From Deltaproteobacteria bacterium (GTDB taxonomy: Bacteria > Lernaellota > Lernaellaia > JACKCT01): 64,000 nt of DNA. Positions within the stretch are counted from its first letter, which is position 1; each line of letters opens with the position of its first letter. The stretch lies in assembly GCA_027493875.1 (NCBI GenBank), contig JAOSJX010000007.1, positions 1 through 64,000 on the forward strand. Reading direction: 5' to 3'. Position numbers and translations under genes: made by a program. Below the pieces are notes generated by a model. That model had not been told where the DNA came from. It did no database searches and was given only the letters and a program-made list of their open reading frames with translations. This document shows, piece after piece, positions 12,777-23,675 of this stretch.

Positions 12777-13199
12777 ATGCGCGTTTCACTGAGAAAACCT
12801 GTACACAGCGGACCGTCCCTCGTGAGCGGCGGTTTCACGCTGCTCGAAATCATGGTCGTCGTGATCATCATCGGCACCATCGCGGGATTGGTCGGCGTCA
12901 AGGTGCTCGACCGCCTCGAGGAGGCCCGCGAACATTCGGCCAAGGCGCAGATGGCCTCCATCAAGAGCGCCCTCGATTTGTTCAAAATGGACAACGGATT
13001 CTATCCGCCGTCGGAAATCGGCATTGCGGCCCTGATCTCCGGCGACCGGTTCGGCGGTAAGGCGTACTTGAACAGCGACACGGTGCCGATGGACCCATGG
13101 AATATGCCCTACGGCTACGTGTCCGACGGAACGGTCTATTCGGTGTGGTCCAACGGACCGGACCGCGCGCCCCAGACGCCGGACGACATCCAAGGCTGA
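12777..13199 (+). CDS. gspG: Type II secretion major pseudopilin GspG
   Basis: Main subunit of the periplasmic pseudopilus that drives export of folded proteins through the type II secretin. Intact, 140 residues. The prepilin leader ends at VSGG, followed by FTLLEIMVVVIIIGTIAGL: cleavage after Gly, Phe at +1 and Glu at +5. The globular part has the usual GspG features AKAQMASIKSALDLFKMDNG, FYPPSEIG and DPWNMPYGY. The ATG at 12777 has an excellent AAGGAGG. First gene of the order G-H-I-J-K that is typical of type II secretion operons. The remaining secretion genes lie outside the window. Confidence 0.93.
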   Translation: MRVSLRKPVHSGPSLVSGGFTLLEIMVVVIIIGTIAGLVGVKVLDRLEEAREHSAKAQMASIKSALDLFKMDNGFYPPSEIGIAALISGDRFGGKAYLNSDTVPMDPWNMPYGYVSDGTVYSVWSNGPDRAPQTPDDIQG

Positions 13200-13286
13200 C
13201 ACTGCGTATCGCGAGAGGACGAGGGGCGCGCCGAAGGGGCCGCCCTCGACTTGCCCTTCCGGCCGCGCGGAAGGCGGATAACGACC

Positions 13287-13882
13287 ATGAACGCACGTTT
13301 GTTTCCCCTTCGCCTCTCGCGTCCCGCCGCAAGGACCCGCCGCCGGGCGTTCACGCTCCTCGAAATTATGGTCGTCATGGTCATCATCGGCGCGGTGTTG
13401 TCCATCGCCATTCCGCGCTTCGGCAACGTCTTCGAGGCCAACATTAAAAGCGCCATGCGCCGCTTCGCCGGCATGGTCAAATTTTGTTTTCACGAAGCGG
13501 TCATCAAACAATCGGTGCTGCGTCTCAACGTGGACCCGATGACCGGCGAATACTGGGTCGCCGTGCTCGTGTCCTCCGGCACCGTCGGGCAGTTCGTGGA
13601 AGCCGACGAATCCCTCGCCGCCCGCGCGCGCCTGCCGCACGGTATTCAATTCGTCGACGTCGTTACGCCGCATGATATTTTGAAGAAGGAACGCGAGGAG
13701 GCCTTCATCTCGTTTTTTTCCCCACCGGCTACGCCGAACGCGCGGTGGTGCATCTGATGGATTCGTCCGAGCGGTTCTACACCATGGTCGTCCAGCCGCT
13801 TACCGGCGAGGTCGAAATCTACGACGGCTATATCGACCTGATCGACGTCCAACAAACGCAAGGCCCCTTCGGAGAACAATAA
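13287..13882 (+). CDS. gspH: Type II secretion minor pseudopilin GspH, one frame break
   Basis: Minor pseudopilin, about 198 residues after joining frames near 13720. The leader RPAARTRRRA is followed by FTLLEIMVVMVIIGAVLSIA, so the peptidase site is A/F rather than the usual G/F. The soluble domain includes MRRFAGMVKFCFHEAVIKQS. The second frame runs AVVHLMDSSERFYTMVV to QQTQGPFGEQ with TAA at 13880-13882. The start at 13287 lies 87 bases after the gspG stop; a longer in-frame start at 13251 is less likely. The Ala before Phe departs from the common prepilin rule and deserves a check against the raw reads. Confidence 0.85.
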
Positions 13883-14003
13883 ATGGATCTGGGGCTGTTG
13901 AGCTATTGGGCTGTTGCGCTTTTGAGCCGGAATATCCGGGAAAAAAAGCGCATTACGAAAAAGCCGGCCCCTGAGCCCACAAGCCCAATGGCCCAAAGGC
14001 TCA
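13883..14003 (+). repeat. gspH-gspI spacer with imperfect inverted GGGC/GCCC repeats
   Basis: The 121-base spacer is unusually long for this operon. The left half carries GGGCTGTTGAGC and GGGCTGTTGCGC; the right half carries GCCCACAAGCCC, GCCCAATGGCCC and GGCTCAATGGCC, roughly complementary to the left. It looks like a small folded or mobile repeat rather than coding sequence. I see no open frame of interest in it. Confidence 0.4.
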
Positions 14004-14503
14004 ATGGCCCGCCGGCGCAGCCGTGCGGCCGGCTTTACCCTCCTTGAGTCCTCGTTGCGATGGCGATCCTCGCCACGGTGCTCGTCGTCCTCCTGCAAAA
14101 TCACAGCATGTCGATCCGCTTGTCACAGCGGGCTCGCCTCACCTCCATCGCGGCGAATCTCGCCCGCGATCTCGTGACGGAAATCGAGGTCCAGGGGTTT
14201 CCCGAGGTCGGGTCGGACGCCGGCGATTTCTCCGATCTCTTTCCGGGTCTCTACGCGGGGTTCACCTGGGAAAAGGAAGTCAACGAGAGCATCTTCGCCG
14301 ACTTCATCCGCGAAGTGGTCGTGCGCGTCACCTATATCGAAAACGGCGTCCCGCAGACGGTCGAGATCATGACGATGATGAGCGCGATGGACGCCGACGA
14401 GCAGCAGCTCGCCACCGACACCTACGGCACCGGCGACCTGAGCCCCGCGGAATCCGCCCTCGTCGGCCAGTACGGCCGCTCCGGCGGCGGCGGAGAACAA
14501 TAG
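14004..14503 (+). CDS. gspI: Type II secretion minor pseudopilin GspI, one frame break
   Basis: Minor pseudopilin; in known systems it forms the tip with GspJ and GspK. The ATG at 14004 gives MARRRSRAAG/FTLLE, then one base seems to be missing and the second frame reads LVAMAILATVLVVLLQNH. About 166 residues with ARLTSIAANLARDLVTEIE, FTWEKEVNESIFADF and a Gly-rich end. The TAG at 14501-14503 overlaps the GTG of gspJ. The break is at the G/T boundary inside the conserved leader, where FTLLEVLVAMAI would be expected, so a lost G is the simplest account. Confidence 0.85.
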
Positions 14504-15426
14504 TGAACCGAAGAGACACCGAGGCGCAGAGCATTCAATATTCAAAGGGCCCTCTGTGTCTCCGTGCCTCTGTGGTTTTTCGAAAAAAACCTCGCGCCGG
14601 CTTCACGCTGCTCGAAGTCCTCGTCGCCGTCAGCGTCATCGCGATGATCCTGAGCATCGTCTATTCCACCTTCGCCCGCACCGTGGAGAGCAAGGAGTAC
14701 GTCGAGCTCGGCAACGACGCCTATCACCGCGCGCGATGGGCGATGGACAAAATCACCATGGATCTCGCCTCCGCGTTCGTGAATCCGGGGCGCGAGACGA
14801 ACACGCTTTTTCTCGCGCTCTCCCACGACGTGAACGGCATGCCGATGGACGAGCTGCATTTTACGAGCTTCGCGCACGTGCAGCTCAATCCGAACGCGGC
14901 GGAGTCCGATCAGGCCGAGATTTCCTACAAGGTCGCCTACGTTTCCGAACTCGAAAAATTCCAGCTCTGGCGCCGCGAGGACGCCATCATCGACGCCGAG
15001 CCGATGACCGGCGGCGAGGAACTCGTGCTCGTGGACGATCTGATCGCGTTCAACGTGCGTCTCTACGACGGCACCGCCTGGACCGACCAGTGGGATTCCC
15101 GCCCCTACGATTTGATCGCCGACGCCGAGGGCGGCGAGCCGCAGGAGGCCGAGGTCTTTCAAACCGACGAGATGATCAAGGCCGCGCCGGCCGCGGCCGA
15201 GGTCACCATCGCGGTGCGCGGTCCCGACATCCGGCCCATCATCTTCACGTCGAAAATCAAGATCGAATTATCCGCCATTGATCTCACCGCGGAGGACGAG
15301 GGCGAAGCCGGCGAGGAAGGCGAAACCGGCGAAGAAGACGGACAGGGCGGCGCCGCCTCCGGCGGCATCGACGCCGCGCCGCGCAAGCCGGGCATCAAGG
15401 GCGGCGGGTTCGTCGGCGGCGGATGA
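14503..15426 (+). CDS. gspJ: Type II secretion minor pseudopilin GspJ with acidic Gly-rich tail
   Basis: Intact frame, up to 307 residues. The prepilin motif is KKPRAG/FTLLEVLVAVSVIAMI. The first possible start (GTG 14503) overlaps the gspI stop, but residues 2-24 (NRRDTEAQSIQYSKGPLCLR) come from a small repeat. A GTG at 14572 would give a normal ten-residue leader, MVFRKKPRAG. The soluble domain has the GspJ-like YHRARWAMDKITMDLASAF. The last 50 residues are a low-complexity tail, EDEGEAGEEGETGEEDG then Gly-rich to FVGGG, which GspJ proteins usually lack. The stop overlaps the gspK start. Confidence 0.88.
   Translation: MNRRDTEAQSIQYSKGPLCLRASVVFRKKPRAGFTLLEVLVAVSVIAMILSIVYSTFARTVESKEYVELGNDAYHRARWAMDKITMDLASAFVNPGRETNTLFLALSHDVNGMPMDELHFTSFAHVQLNPNAAESDQAEISYKVAYVSELEKFQLWRREDAIIDAEPMTGGEELVLVDDLIAFNVRLYDGTAWTDQWDSRPYDLIADAEGGEPQEAEVFQTDEMIKAAPAAAEVTIAVRGPDIRPIIFTSKIKIELSAIDLTAEDEGEAGEEGETGEEDGQGGAASGGIDAAPRKPGIKGGGFVGGG
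14506..14584 (+). repeat. Small dispersed-repeat-like element at the 5' end of gspJ
   Basis: Left end AACCGAAGAGACACCGAGGC and right end CTCTGTGTCTCCGTGCCTCT are imperfect inverted copies of each other (about 20 of 26 positions agree), separated by roughly 25 bases. Sequences of the type 'accacagaggcacagagacacagag' occur as dispersed repeats in many environmental bacterial genomes. Here the repeat overlaps the first codons of gspJ and is translatable in that frame. Confidence 0.5.
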
Positions 15427-16527
15427 TGACGGGACGCGCGCGCCATCTCCGATTCAATCGCGGGCCACGGGCCCGGCCGAACCGCCGCGGCATCGCGCTC
15501 ATCATTGTCCTGATGGTCACGGCGATCCTCACCGTCGTCGTGCTGGAGTTCGCCCAGTCCACGCGCATCAATTTCTACATCGCCGCGAACATCAAAAACG
15601 GCATGCGCGCCTACTACCTCGCCAAAAGCGGCGTACAGGTCGCCGCCGGCGCGCTTCTCAAGGACGGCCAGGACAACAAGGAAGATCATCTCTACGAGGA
15701 ATGGGCGAACCCGCTGCTCGGCTACATTCCGATTTCCGAAACGGAAACCGTCTCCGTCACCATCACCGACGAGTCCGGCAAATTCAATCTCAACAACCTC
15801 GTCTCGACCGGCGGGCGCGTGAACCAGTTCTACCTCGAAACCTTCCGCCGCCTTCTGGAGAATCTCGGCTTCGAACTGGAGATCGCCGACGCCGTCGCCG
15901 ACTGGGTGGACACGGACCAGGACGCGCTGGCCGGCGGCGGATTGGAGGACACGGTGTACGGCTACGAATCCGCCGTCCCGCAGCGTTACCATTCCAAGAA
16001 CGGGAAATTTCTGAGTCTCGCGGAACTCAAGCTCGTCCGCGGCGTCACGCAGGAGGTGTTCCTCAAGCTCGCCGACGTGTGCACCGTCTATTCCGACCGC
16101 CGCTACAACATCAACACGATTCAGGAGCCCGTTCTCGCCGCCCTCGTGCTGGCGACCGACCCGGAAGCGAACGGCGCCGACGTCGCCGCCAAGGTCGCCG
16201 CCTTCCGCGATGAGGAGGGAAACTTTTTCGAGCAGAAAACGTTCAAAAAACAGCTTCAGGACATCGGCATCGATCCGCTGCTCGTCGGGCGGATCAGCCG
16301 CCGGCTCATGGCCGCCAGCCGCTACTTCTCCGTCGACGTCACCGCCAATGTCGGCTCGACGATCAAATCCATCCACGCCGTCATTCAGCGCACCAAGAAA
16401 AGCGTCAAGCTCGTCTACTTCCGCCCCGGAGAGCGGTTACGCCCCCATGGTGACGCCGCCCGGCATGGAAAATCTCCAGGATCTCCCCGGCGGCGCCGCC
16501 GCCGTCCGCGGCCTGCTCGGCGGATAA
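15423..16527 (+). CDS. gspK: Type II secretion minor pseudopilin GspK, one frame break
   Basis: Largest minor pseudopilin, capping the GspI-J-K tip. The ATG at 15423 overlaps the gspJ stop. The signal is RPNRRGIALIIVLMVTAILT, in which GspK characteristically lacks the Glu+5 of other pseudopilins. Conserved stretches: YYLAKSGVQVAAGALL, ITDESGKFNLNNLVS, DAVADWVDTDQDAL and YNINTIQEPVLAAL, the helical domain with its calcium-site region. The frame changes near 16430; the second frame ends GMENLQDLPGGAAAVRGLLGG at 16527. About 368 residues. Last gene of the operon; the two-component genes converge from the other side. Confidence 0.88.
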
Positions 16528-16551
16528 ATCGTATTCGACATACGACGTACG

Positions 16552-16938
16552 TTATTCACCACCAACGTGGCGTCGTACGACGTCGGCGAGTTCCCGGAGA
16601 TCGACCGGCTTCTTGAGAAACTCCGATGCGCCCGCTTCCACCGCGCGCCGCCGCTCGCCCTCGAACTGAATCGACGTGTACGCCGTCATCAGCATCACCG
16701 GAATCGCGGCGGTCGCGGGATTTCGGCGCAGCCGTTCCAGAACCTGCCATCCGTCCACCCGCGGCAGCATGATGTCCAGAATGATCAGCGCGGGTTTTTC
16801 CTTGCGGGCGATTTCGAGCCCCGTCTCGCCGTCGCCCGCCGTCAACGTGCGGTATCCCTCCCGCGTCAGCTTCGCGGAGAGAATGTCCAGGTTCTCGTCG
16901 TTATCGTCGATGATCAGAATCGTCGGCGCGCCGCTCAT
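16552..16938 (-). CDS. Single-domain response regulator (REC)
   Basis: 128 residues forming one receiver domain: ILIIDDNDENLDILSAKL (acidic pocket), IILDIMLPRVDGWQVLERL (phospho-acceptor Asp), VMLMTAYTSIQFEG (Thr switch) and EFLKKPVDLRELADVV (Lys). No output domain, so it works as a phosphate relay or by protein contact. As sequenced it is fused in frame to the kinase upstream. However, its ATG has a textbook AAGGAGG seven bases upstream, and shortening a run of five C by one would make the kinase stop in an ATGA overlap with this ATG. I therefore list it separately. Confidence 0.8.
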   Translation of the reverse strand: MSGAPTILIIDDNDENLDILSAKLTREGYRTLTAGDGETGLEIARKEKPALIILDIMLPRVDGWQVLERLRRNPATAAIPVMLMTAYTSIQFEGERRRAVEAGASEFLKKPVDLRELADVVRRHVGGE

Positions 16939-18549
16939 GTCTCGTCCTCCTTGCCGTCGCGCGCGGGGGAGAAAACGGCGCACCGCCGCGCGCAGCGGCT
17001 CCGCGTCGACGGGTTTCGTCAAAACTTCCGCGGAGCCCGGCGGGACATTCTCATCGCCGTCGAACGCCGCCATCACAATCACCGGAATGTCCCGCGTCGC
17101 CGGGTCGGCGCGGAGCGCATCCAAAACCGCCGGGCCGTCAACGTGCGACATCAACCGGTCGAGCAGGATGACGGCCGGCGTACCCTCCTTCGCCTGGGCC
17201 GCCGCGTCGCGGCCGTCGAGGCAAGCCAGCACGGTGACGTTCCAGTCGCGGAGATATTCCGCGATCCGCGCGATCGCCGCCGGATCGTCGTCCACCACGA
17301 GAACGCGCATGCCCGGCCGGGCGGCGGACGCCGAAGCGCCGAACCGCGCGGGGAGAATCACGGTAAACCGGCAGCCGTGCCCCACGGCGCTCTGAAGCTC
17401 CACGCGCCCGCCGAGCACCTCGCAGAGTTGGCGGACCAATGCGAGCCCGAGACCCGTGCCTCCTTGTTCCCGCGCGGTGCCGCCGTCGAGTTGCACGAAC
17501 TGCTCGAACACCGCCTCGTGTTTCTCCGGCGGGATGCCGATGCCGGTATCGGTCACGTCCACGGCGAAAAAGCCGCCGTCGCCGATCGGCCGCGCGCTCA
17601 CCGTCACGCCGCCCGCTTCGGTGAACTTCAGCGCGTTCGATAAAAGGTTGATGAGAATCTGCTGAAACTTCGCCGCGTCCTGAACCGTCTCCGGCAACGC
17701 GCCCGTCTGCCGGATCACGAGCGAAAGGCCCTTGCGCTCGAACAGCGGGCGGAGCGAGTCGGCGGTCTGTTGGATCGTGTCCATCAGATCGAACGGCGCG
17801 GCGCGGATCTCCAAGCGGCCCGACTCCACCTTCGCCAGATCGAGCACGTCCGTAATCAGGCCCAGAAGATTCCGCGAATTCCGGTCGATCTTAGCCAGCA
17901 CCTCCGATTGTTTGGCGGATAGCTCGCCGTACACGTTTTCGCGCAAAAGCTCCGTGTAACCCATCACCGCCGAAAGCGGCGTGCGCAACTCGTGGCTCAT
18001 GTGGGCCAGAAATTCCGACTTCATCTTGTTCGCCTCGTTCACCTTCTGCGCTTGACGCATCAGCCGATCGTACGCCAGGCGGAGTTCCGCCGTCCGCTCG
18101 CCGACGTTCTTTTCGAGGTTGCGGTTCGTCTCGGCCAATTCGCGCGTGATCTCGGCGAGCCGGCGCACCATTCGGTTGAACCCCTGCCCGAGCTCGCCGA
18201 ATTCGTCGTTGCTGCGCACCGGCACGCGCGCGTCGAGATCGCCGTAGGCCACCGCCTGCGTCGCGTGCAGAAGGTTGCGGATCGGCAGGCCCATTTTCCG
18301 CGAGAGAAAAAGGCTCGCGAAGATCGAAAGGAGCGTCGCGATGCCGATCGTCAGGCCCACCAGAATCATCGAGTCGCGCGTCAGGTTGTACGTCAGGAGC
18401 GGACGTTCCTGGCCGATCTGCTGCGCCAGCTCGGAGATCAGATCGTCGTACGTCGCCACCACGAGCAGCGACGAAATCGCCACCGGCACGATCGCCAGCA
18501 CCAGAAACGACAAAAAAATCTGCGCAAAAATCGGCAGCCCGCGCTTCAC
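16935..18549 (-). CDS. HAMP sensor histidine kinase with C-terminal receiver domain
   Basis: Membrane sensor kinase of about 537 residues. Order: TM1 (IFAQIFLSFLVLAIVPVAI), a short extracytoplasmic stretch of about 30 residues, TM2 (ILVGLTIGIATLLSIFASLF), HAMP, coiled coil, HisKA with phospho-site SHELRTPLSAVMGY, HATPase with N box ILINLLSNALKFTEAG, DTGIGIP and GGTGLGLALV, then a receiver MRVLVVDDDPAAIARIAEYL to VLTKPVD with the acceptor in VILLDRLMSHVDG. The small sensor loop suggests it senses the membrane or a partner. GTG start at 18549. The restored end overlaps the response regulator ATG; as written the frame continues into it, giving an apparent 665-residue hybrid. Confidence 0.85.
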
Positions 18550-18742
18550 GCTCTCAACTCCGCTTCAGTCGATATTCCGGAATCGACGATGACCTCCGCG
18601 TCCTTGGCGTCCCCGCCTTCGCGGCGCGCCATAGCGCCGTTTCGGCGCGGCGGCGGCTTTGCGGTGAAAAAACGGTCGGACGCCGGCTCACCGGTCCGGC
18701 CGCCGCTCAATCCGTAATCCGGAATCGACGATCCGCAATAAT
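18550..18742. repeat. Intergenic stretch with a 15-bp direct repeat
   Basis: TCCGGAATCGACGAT occurs at 18576-18590 and again at 18718-18732, bracketing a GC-rich segment with CCTTGGCGTCCCCGCC and GGCTTTGCGGTGAAAAAA. The arrangement resembles a small dispersed element with flanking direct repeats. No gene is seen here. Confidence 0.4.
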
Positions 18743-19470
18743 TCACAGGTCGCTTCTCTCCACCGTGTGCCGTAAAAGCGCCGGCGACGTTTCCCACGTG
18801 TACGCCGTGTACGCCACGAGCGCCGCCAGCATGTACACCGCCCGGATCGCGATCAAAACCCAGTCCGCCGTCACGCCCTTTGTGTCCGCGCCGCCCGCGC
18901 CGATATAGATCACCAGCGACGCCGACGCGGCCGCGCGCTCGACCGACCAAGCCTCCCGTCCGAAAAGCCGGGCGGTCGCGCGGCGCAGCAGGTCGTACGT
19001 ATTCCCCGCGACGCAAAAAAGAAAGGGCGGTAAAAACGCGTAGAACGAATCCGGCGAAATGGTGTACTCACTGCCCCAGCGCGTAAACTGTTCGTCCACG
19101 ATGCCGTCGCGAAACGCGTACCATAAAAAGGCAAGATAAAAAGGAACGAAAAAAGTTGCGTCGCGGCGTTGAGCCGGCGGTGATCCGTCAATTTCGCGAT
19201 CGTGTGGCCCACGGCCGGCGCGATGTGCAGCACGACGAAGATCTGCACGACGTAAAAAACAAACCGGTCGAACGCCAGCATCCCCGCGTGATAAAAAAGC
19301 AGCCGCACCCCGGCGAAAAACCACAGCGCGGCCCCGAAAATCCAGAACCAGGCGAAATGCCGGTCGGCGGGGCCGCGATCGCGGTACAGCAGAATATGCC
19401 GCGCCGTCGCCGCGCCGATCAGCGTCACCATGAAACAGCAAAAGACGTTGTACAGAACCGCGTAACGCAC
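18743..19470 (-). CDS. Multi-span membrane protein, unrecognised, one frame break
   Basis: About 242 residues with roughly seven hydrophobic helices, for example NVFCCFMVTLIGAATARHIL, FAWFWIFGAALWFFAGVRLL, FVFYVVQIFVVLHIAPAVGH, FVPFYLAFLWYAF and AIRAVYMLAALVAYTAYTW. Frames join near 19145, beside an A run on the plus strand. His in TARHIL and AVGHTIAKL may be ligands, but no family is recognised. Start is a GTG at 19470, just upstream of the end of the BtuF-like gene (19489) on the same strand, so the two may be one operon. Confidence 0.6.
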
Positions 19471-19488
19471 GCCCCGAGGATAGACCCC

Positions 19489-20403
19489 CTACGGAGCGGC
19501 GTCTATTTCGGAGTGAATGAGCTTCGCCAGGATGCGCGCGGACGCCCCGATCCGCGGCCCCGGAACGGAAATCGGATCGGGTTGCAGCAGATGGACGCGC
19601 CCCGACCGCACCGCCGAAATCGTCGGCAGGCTCGACCACACGCGCCGCTCCGCCTCTTCGTCTTTCTTTGTCGGATGGCCCGTCGGCGTCATGACGATAA
19701 TGACTTCCGGATCGCGTTCGGCGATCAATTCCACGGACGCCGAGCCGTAACCGGAGGACGTATTCAAGTCGTGGAAAATATTGTCGCCGCCCGCGATGTC
19801 CACGAGTGCGCCGTGAAACGTCTTCGGTGCCGCCACGTACACGCCGCGCAGCTCGCCCGGTTGATGCTCCACCACGAAAAGCGTGCGCGGACGCCGCTTG
19901 CCTTTCACCGACGCGCGCACCGCGTCCAGTTCTCCGCGAATCTTCGCCGCTAAGGCGCGCGCTTCGTCCGGTTTGCCGACCGCCTCGCCGAGCCGTTCGA
20001 CGGAGTTGTAAAGCTCGTCCAGCGAATCGATGGCCAGCCGCAGCGTCGGAATCCCGAGCGCTTGGTAACGCCGCTCCAAATCCCCCTGCGGACGCATCAA
20101 CACCACCAGATCGGGCTTGAGCGCCAGCGCCCGCTCCAGATTCGGATTGAGCAGCCCGCCCACCTTCGGCAGTTTCGCCACCTCGTCCGGCGGATAAACG
20201 CAAAAATCGCTCACCGCGACGATCCGGTCCCCCGCGCCCATCGCGAAAAGCATCTCCGTGTACGATGGCGCGTGCGAGATAATGCGTTGCGGATAGCCTC
20301 GCTCCGGAGGCGCGGCGCTTTGCTCTTTCGTGCGGCATGCCCCGGCCGCAAGGGCCGCCGCCAACATCATGGGAACAATCCACCGCCAACGCATCGCGCG
20401 CAT
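19489..20403 (-). CDS. BtuF/FhuD-like periplasmic binding lipoprotein
   Basis: Intact, about 304 residues. Signal MRAMRWRWIVPMMLAAALAA then GAC, a probable lipobox. It is a class III substrate-binding protein: RIISHAPSYTEMLFAMGAGD, IVAVSDFCVYPPD, LNPNLERALALKPDLVVLMR, a long linker helix, and GGDNIFHD...YGSASVELI in the second lobe. This family delivers cobalamin, haem or iron chelates to an ABC importer. With three B12-dependent radical SAM proteins in the window, cobalamin is a reasonable guess, but no permease or ATPase is nearby. The ATG at 20403 follows GGGAGGAGGTG; a second ATG three codons later is also well spaced. Confidence 0.85.
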   Translation of the reverse strand: MRAMRWRWIVPMMLAAALAAGACRTKEQSAAPPERGYPQRIISHAPSYTEMLFAMGAGDRIVAVSDFCVYPPDEVAKLPKVGGLLNPNLERALALKPDLVVLMRPQGDLERRYQALGIPTLRLAIDSLDELYNSVERLGEAVGKPDEARALAAKIRGELDAVRASVKGKRRPRTLFVVEHQPGELRGVYVAAPKTFHGALVDIAGGDNIFHDLNTSSGYGSASVELIAERDPEVIIVMTPTGHPTKKDEEAERRVWSSLPTISAVRSGRVHLLQPDPISVPGPRIGASARILAKLIHSEIDAAP

Positions 20404-20460
20404 CACCTCCTCCCCTCCCGTATCGTTCATTCCTCTCCGTAAGTCCATTCCGTTCGCTGA

Positions 20461-22576
<2,116 letters not shown>

Positions 22577-22586
22577 GTTAACCTCC

Positions 22587-23675
22587 GTGAACACCTGGCG
22601 CGTCCTCCTCGATCTTCCGGGGCGCGCCGCGGACCGTGCCCTCGGCGCGGCGCCCGCACCCGACGAAACGGGAAACATCGAGACGCCGCTCGTGCGGTCC
22701 TCGCCCCGCGCCAACGCCTATCTCTCTCTCGAGCCGGGGTTGCGCGTATTCCGGCGCGGCGACCACCTGCTCACGTATCACGCGCAGGGGCGCGACGCCT
22801 TCGTCGTCGGCGGGCTTCATGGACCGCGCGACAGTGCGGCCGGCGCGCTGCGCGAACTCGGCGGACGGTTGGCCTCGGCCGGCTTCCGCCGCGTGCTGCT
22901 CTTTCCCGTGTCGCGCGACGAGTTGAACGTCGTCCGCGCGGCGGGGTTCGACGCGATCCACACGGGATCGGAAGCGTTCTGCGATCCCACGAGATTTTTC
23001 CTTGCCGGAAAACCGCGCGCGGATCTCCGCCAGATGCTCAACCGCGCCAGCCGCCGCAGCGATCTCGAACTCGTCGAGATGGACCCCGCGCGGCACGCGC
23101 CGCTGTTGCGGGCCGTGTACGACGCGTGGCTCGCCGAACGGCCCGTGAAACGGCGCCTGCGCCTGCTCGTCGGCACGCCGATGTTCGACCGGCCCGAGGG
23201 ACGGCGCTACTTCGCCGTGATGGAGCGCGACGCGCATCTGCCCGCGGCGTTTCTGACGCTCACGCCGGGCTGGAGCGGCGCGGGATTCGGTGTCGACGTC
23301 ATGGCGCGCCTGCCCGACGCCCCGGCCGGCGCGATGGACCTGCTCATCTACGGCGTCATCCGCCGCCTCGCGGAACAGGACGTGCGCCTGCTCTCACTCG
23401 GCGCGTGTCCGATGTCCGAACGCGCGCCGGTCGGCGTGGACGACAAACCGCTGTTGCGCGTCGCGTTCCGCGTTTTGGAAGGAACGCGCCTCGGCAACGA
23501 AATTTTCCGTTTCCGGTCGCTCGCCCACTTCAAGGGAAAATTCGCGGAGCGTTGGGAGCCGGTCTACGTCGCTTGCCGCGGCCGCGTGACGGCGTGGAGC
23601 CTTTACGCGGGCTGCCGGATGTGGGGGCTTTTCGCGGCGGACGCGCGCCGGCGCTCGTTGACGCGCGGGTCGTAG
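22587..23675 (+). CDS. DUF2156 (phosphatidylglycerol lysyltransferase C-terminal-like) protein
   Basis: Intact, 362 residues, GTG start ten bases after the FadH-like gene. It has the tandem GNAT-like fold of DUF2156: GDHLLTYHAQGRDAFVVGG, FFLAGKPRADLRQMLNRASR, PVKRRLRLLVGTPMFDRPEG, FLTLTPGWSGAGFGVDVMAR, MDLLIYGVIRRLAEQD and the end FKGKFAERWEPVYVAC. In MprF the equivalent domain moves Lys from tRNA to phosphatidylglycerol, but here the membrane flippase part is absent, so the acceptor is unknown. Its 3' end overlaps the convergent oxidoreductase gene by 73 bases. Confidence 0.75.
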   Translation: MNTWRVLLDLPGRAADRALGAAPAPDETGNIETPLVRSSPRANAYLSLEPGLRVFRRGDHLLTYHAQGRDAFVVGGLHGPRDSAAGALRELGGRLASAGFRRVLLFPVSRDELNVVRAAGFDAIHTGSEAFCDPTRFFLAGKPRADLRQMLNRASRRSDLELVEMDPARHAPLLRAVYDAWLAERPVKRRLRLLVGTPMFDRPEGRRYFAVMERDAHLPAAFLTLTPGWSGAGFGVDVMARLPDAPAGAMDLLIYGVIRRLAEQDVRLLSLGACPMSERAPVGVDDKPLLRVAFRVLEGTRLGNEIFRFRSLAHFKGKFAERWEPVYVACRGRVTAWSLYAGCRMWGLFAADARRRSLTRGS

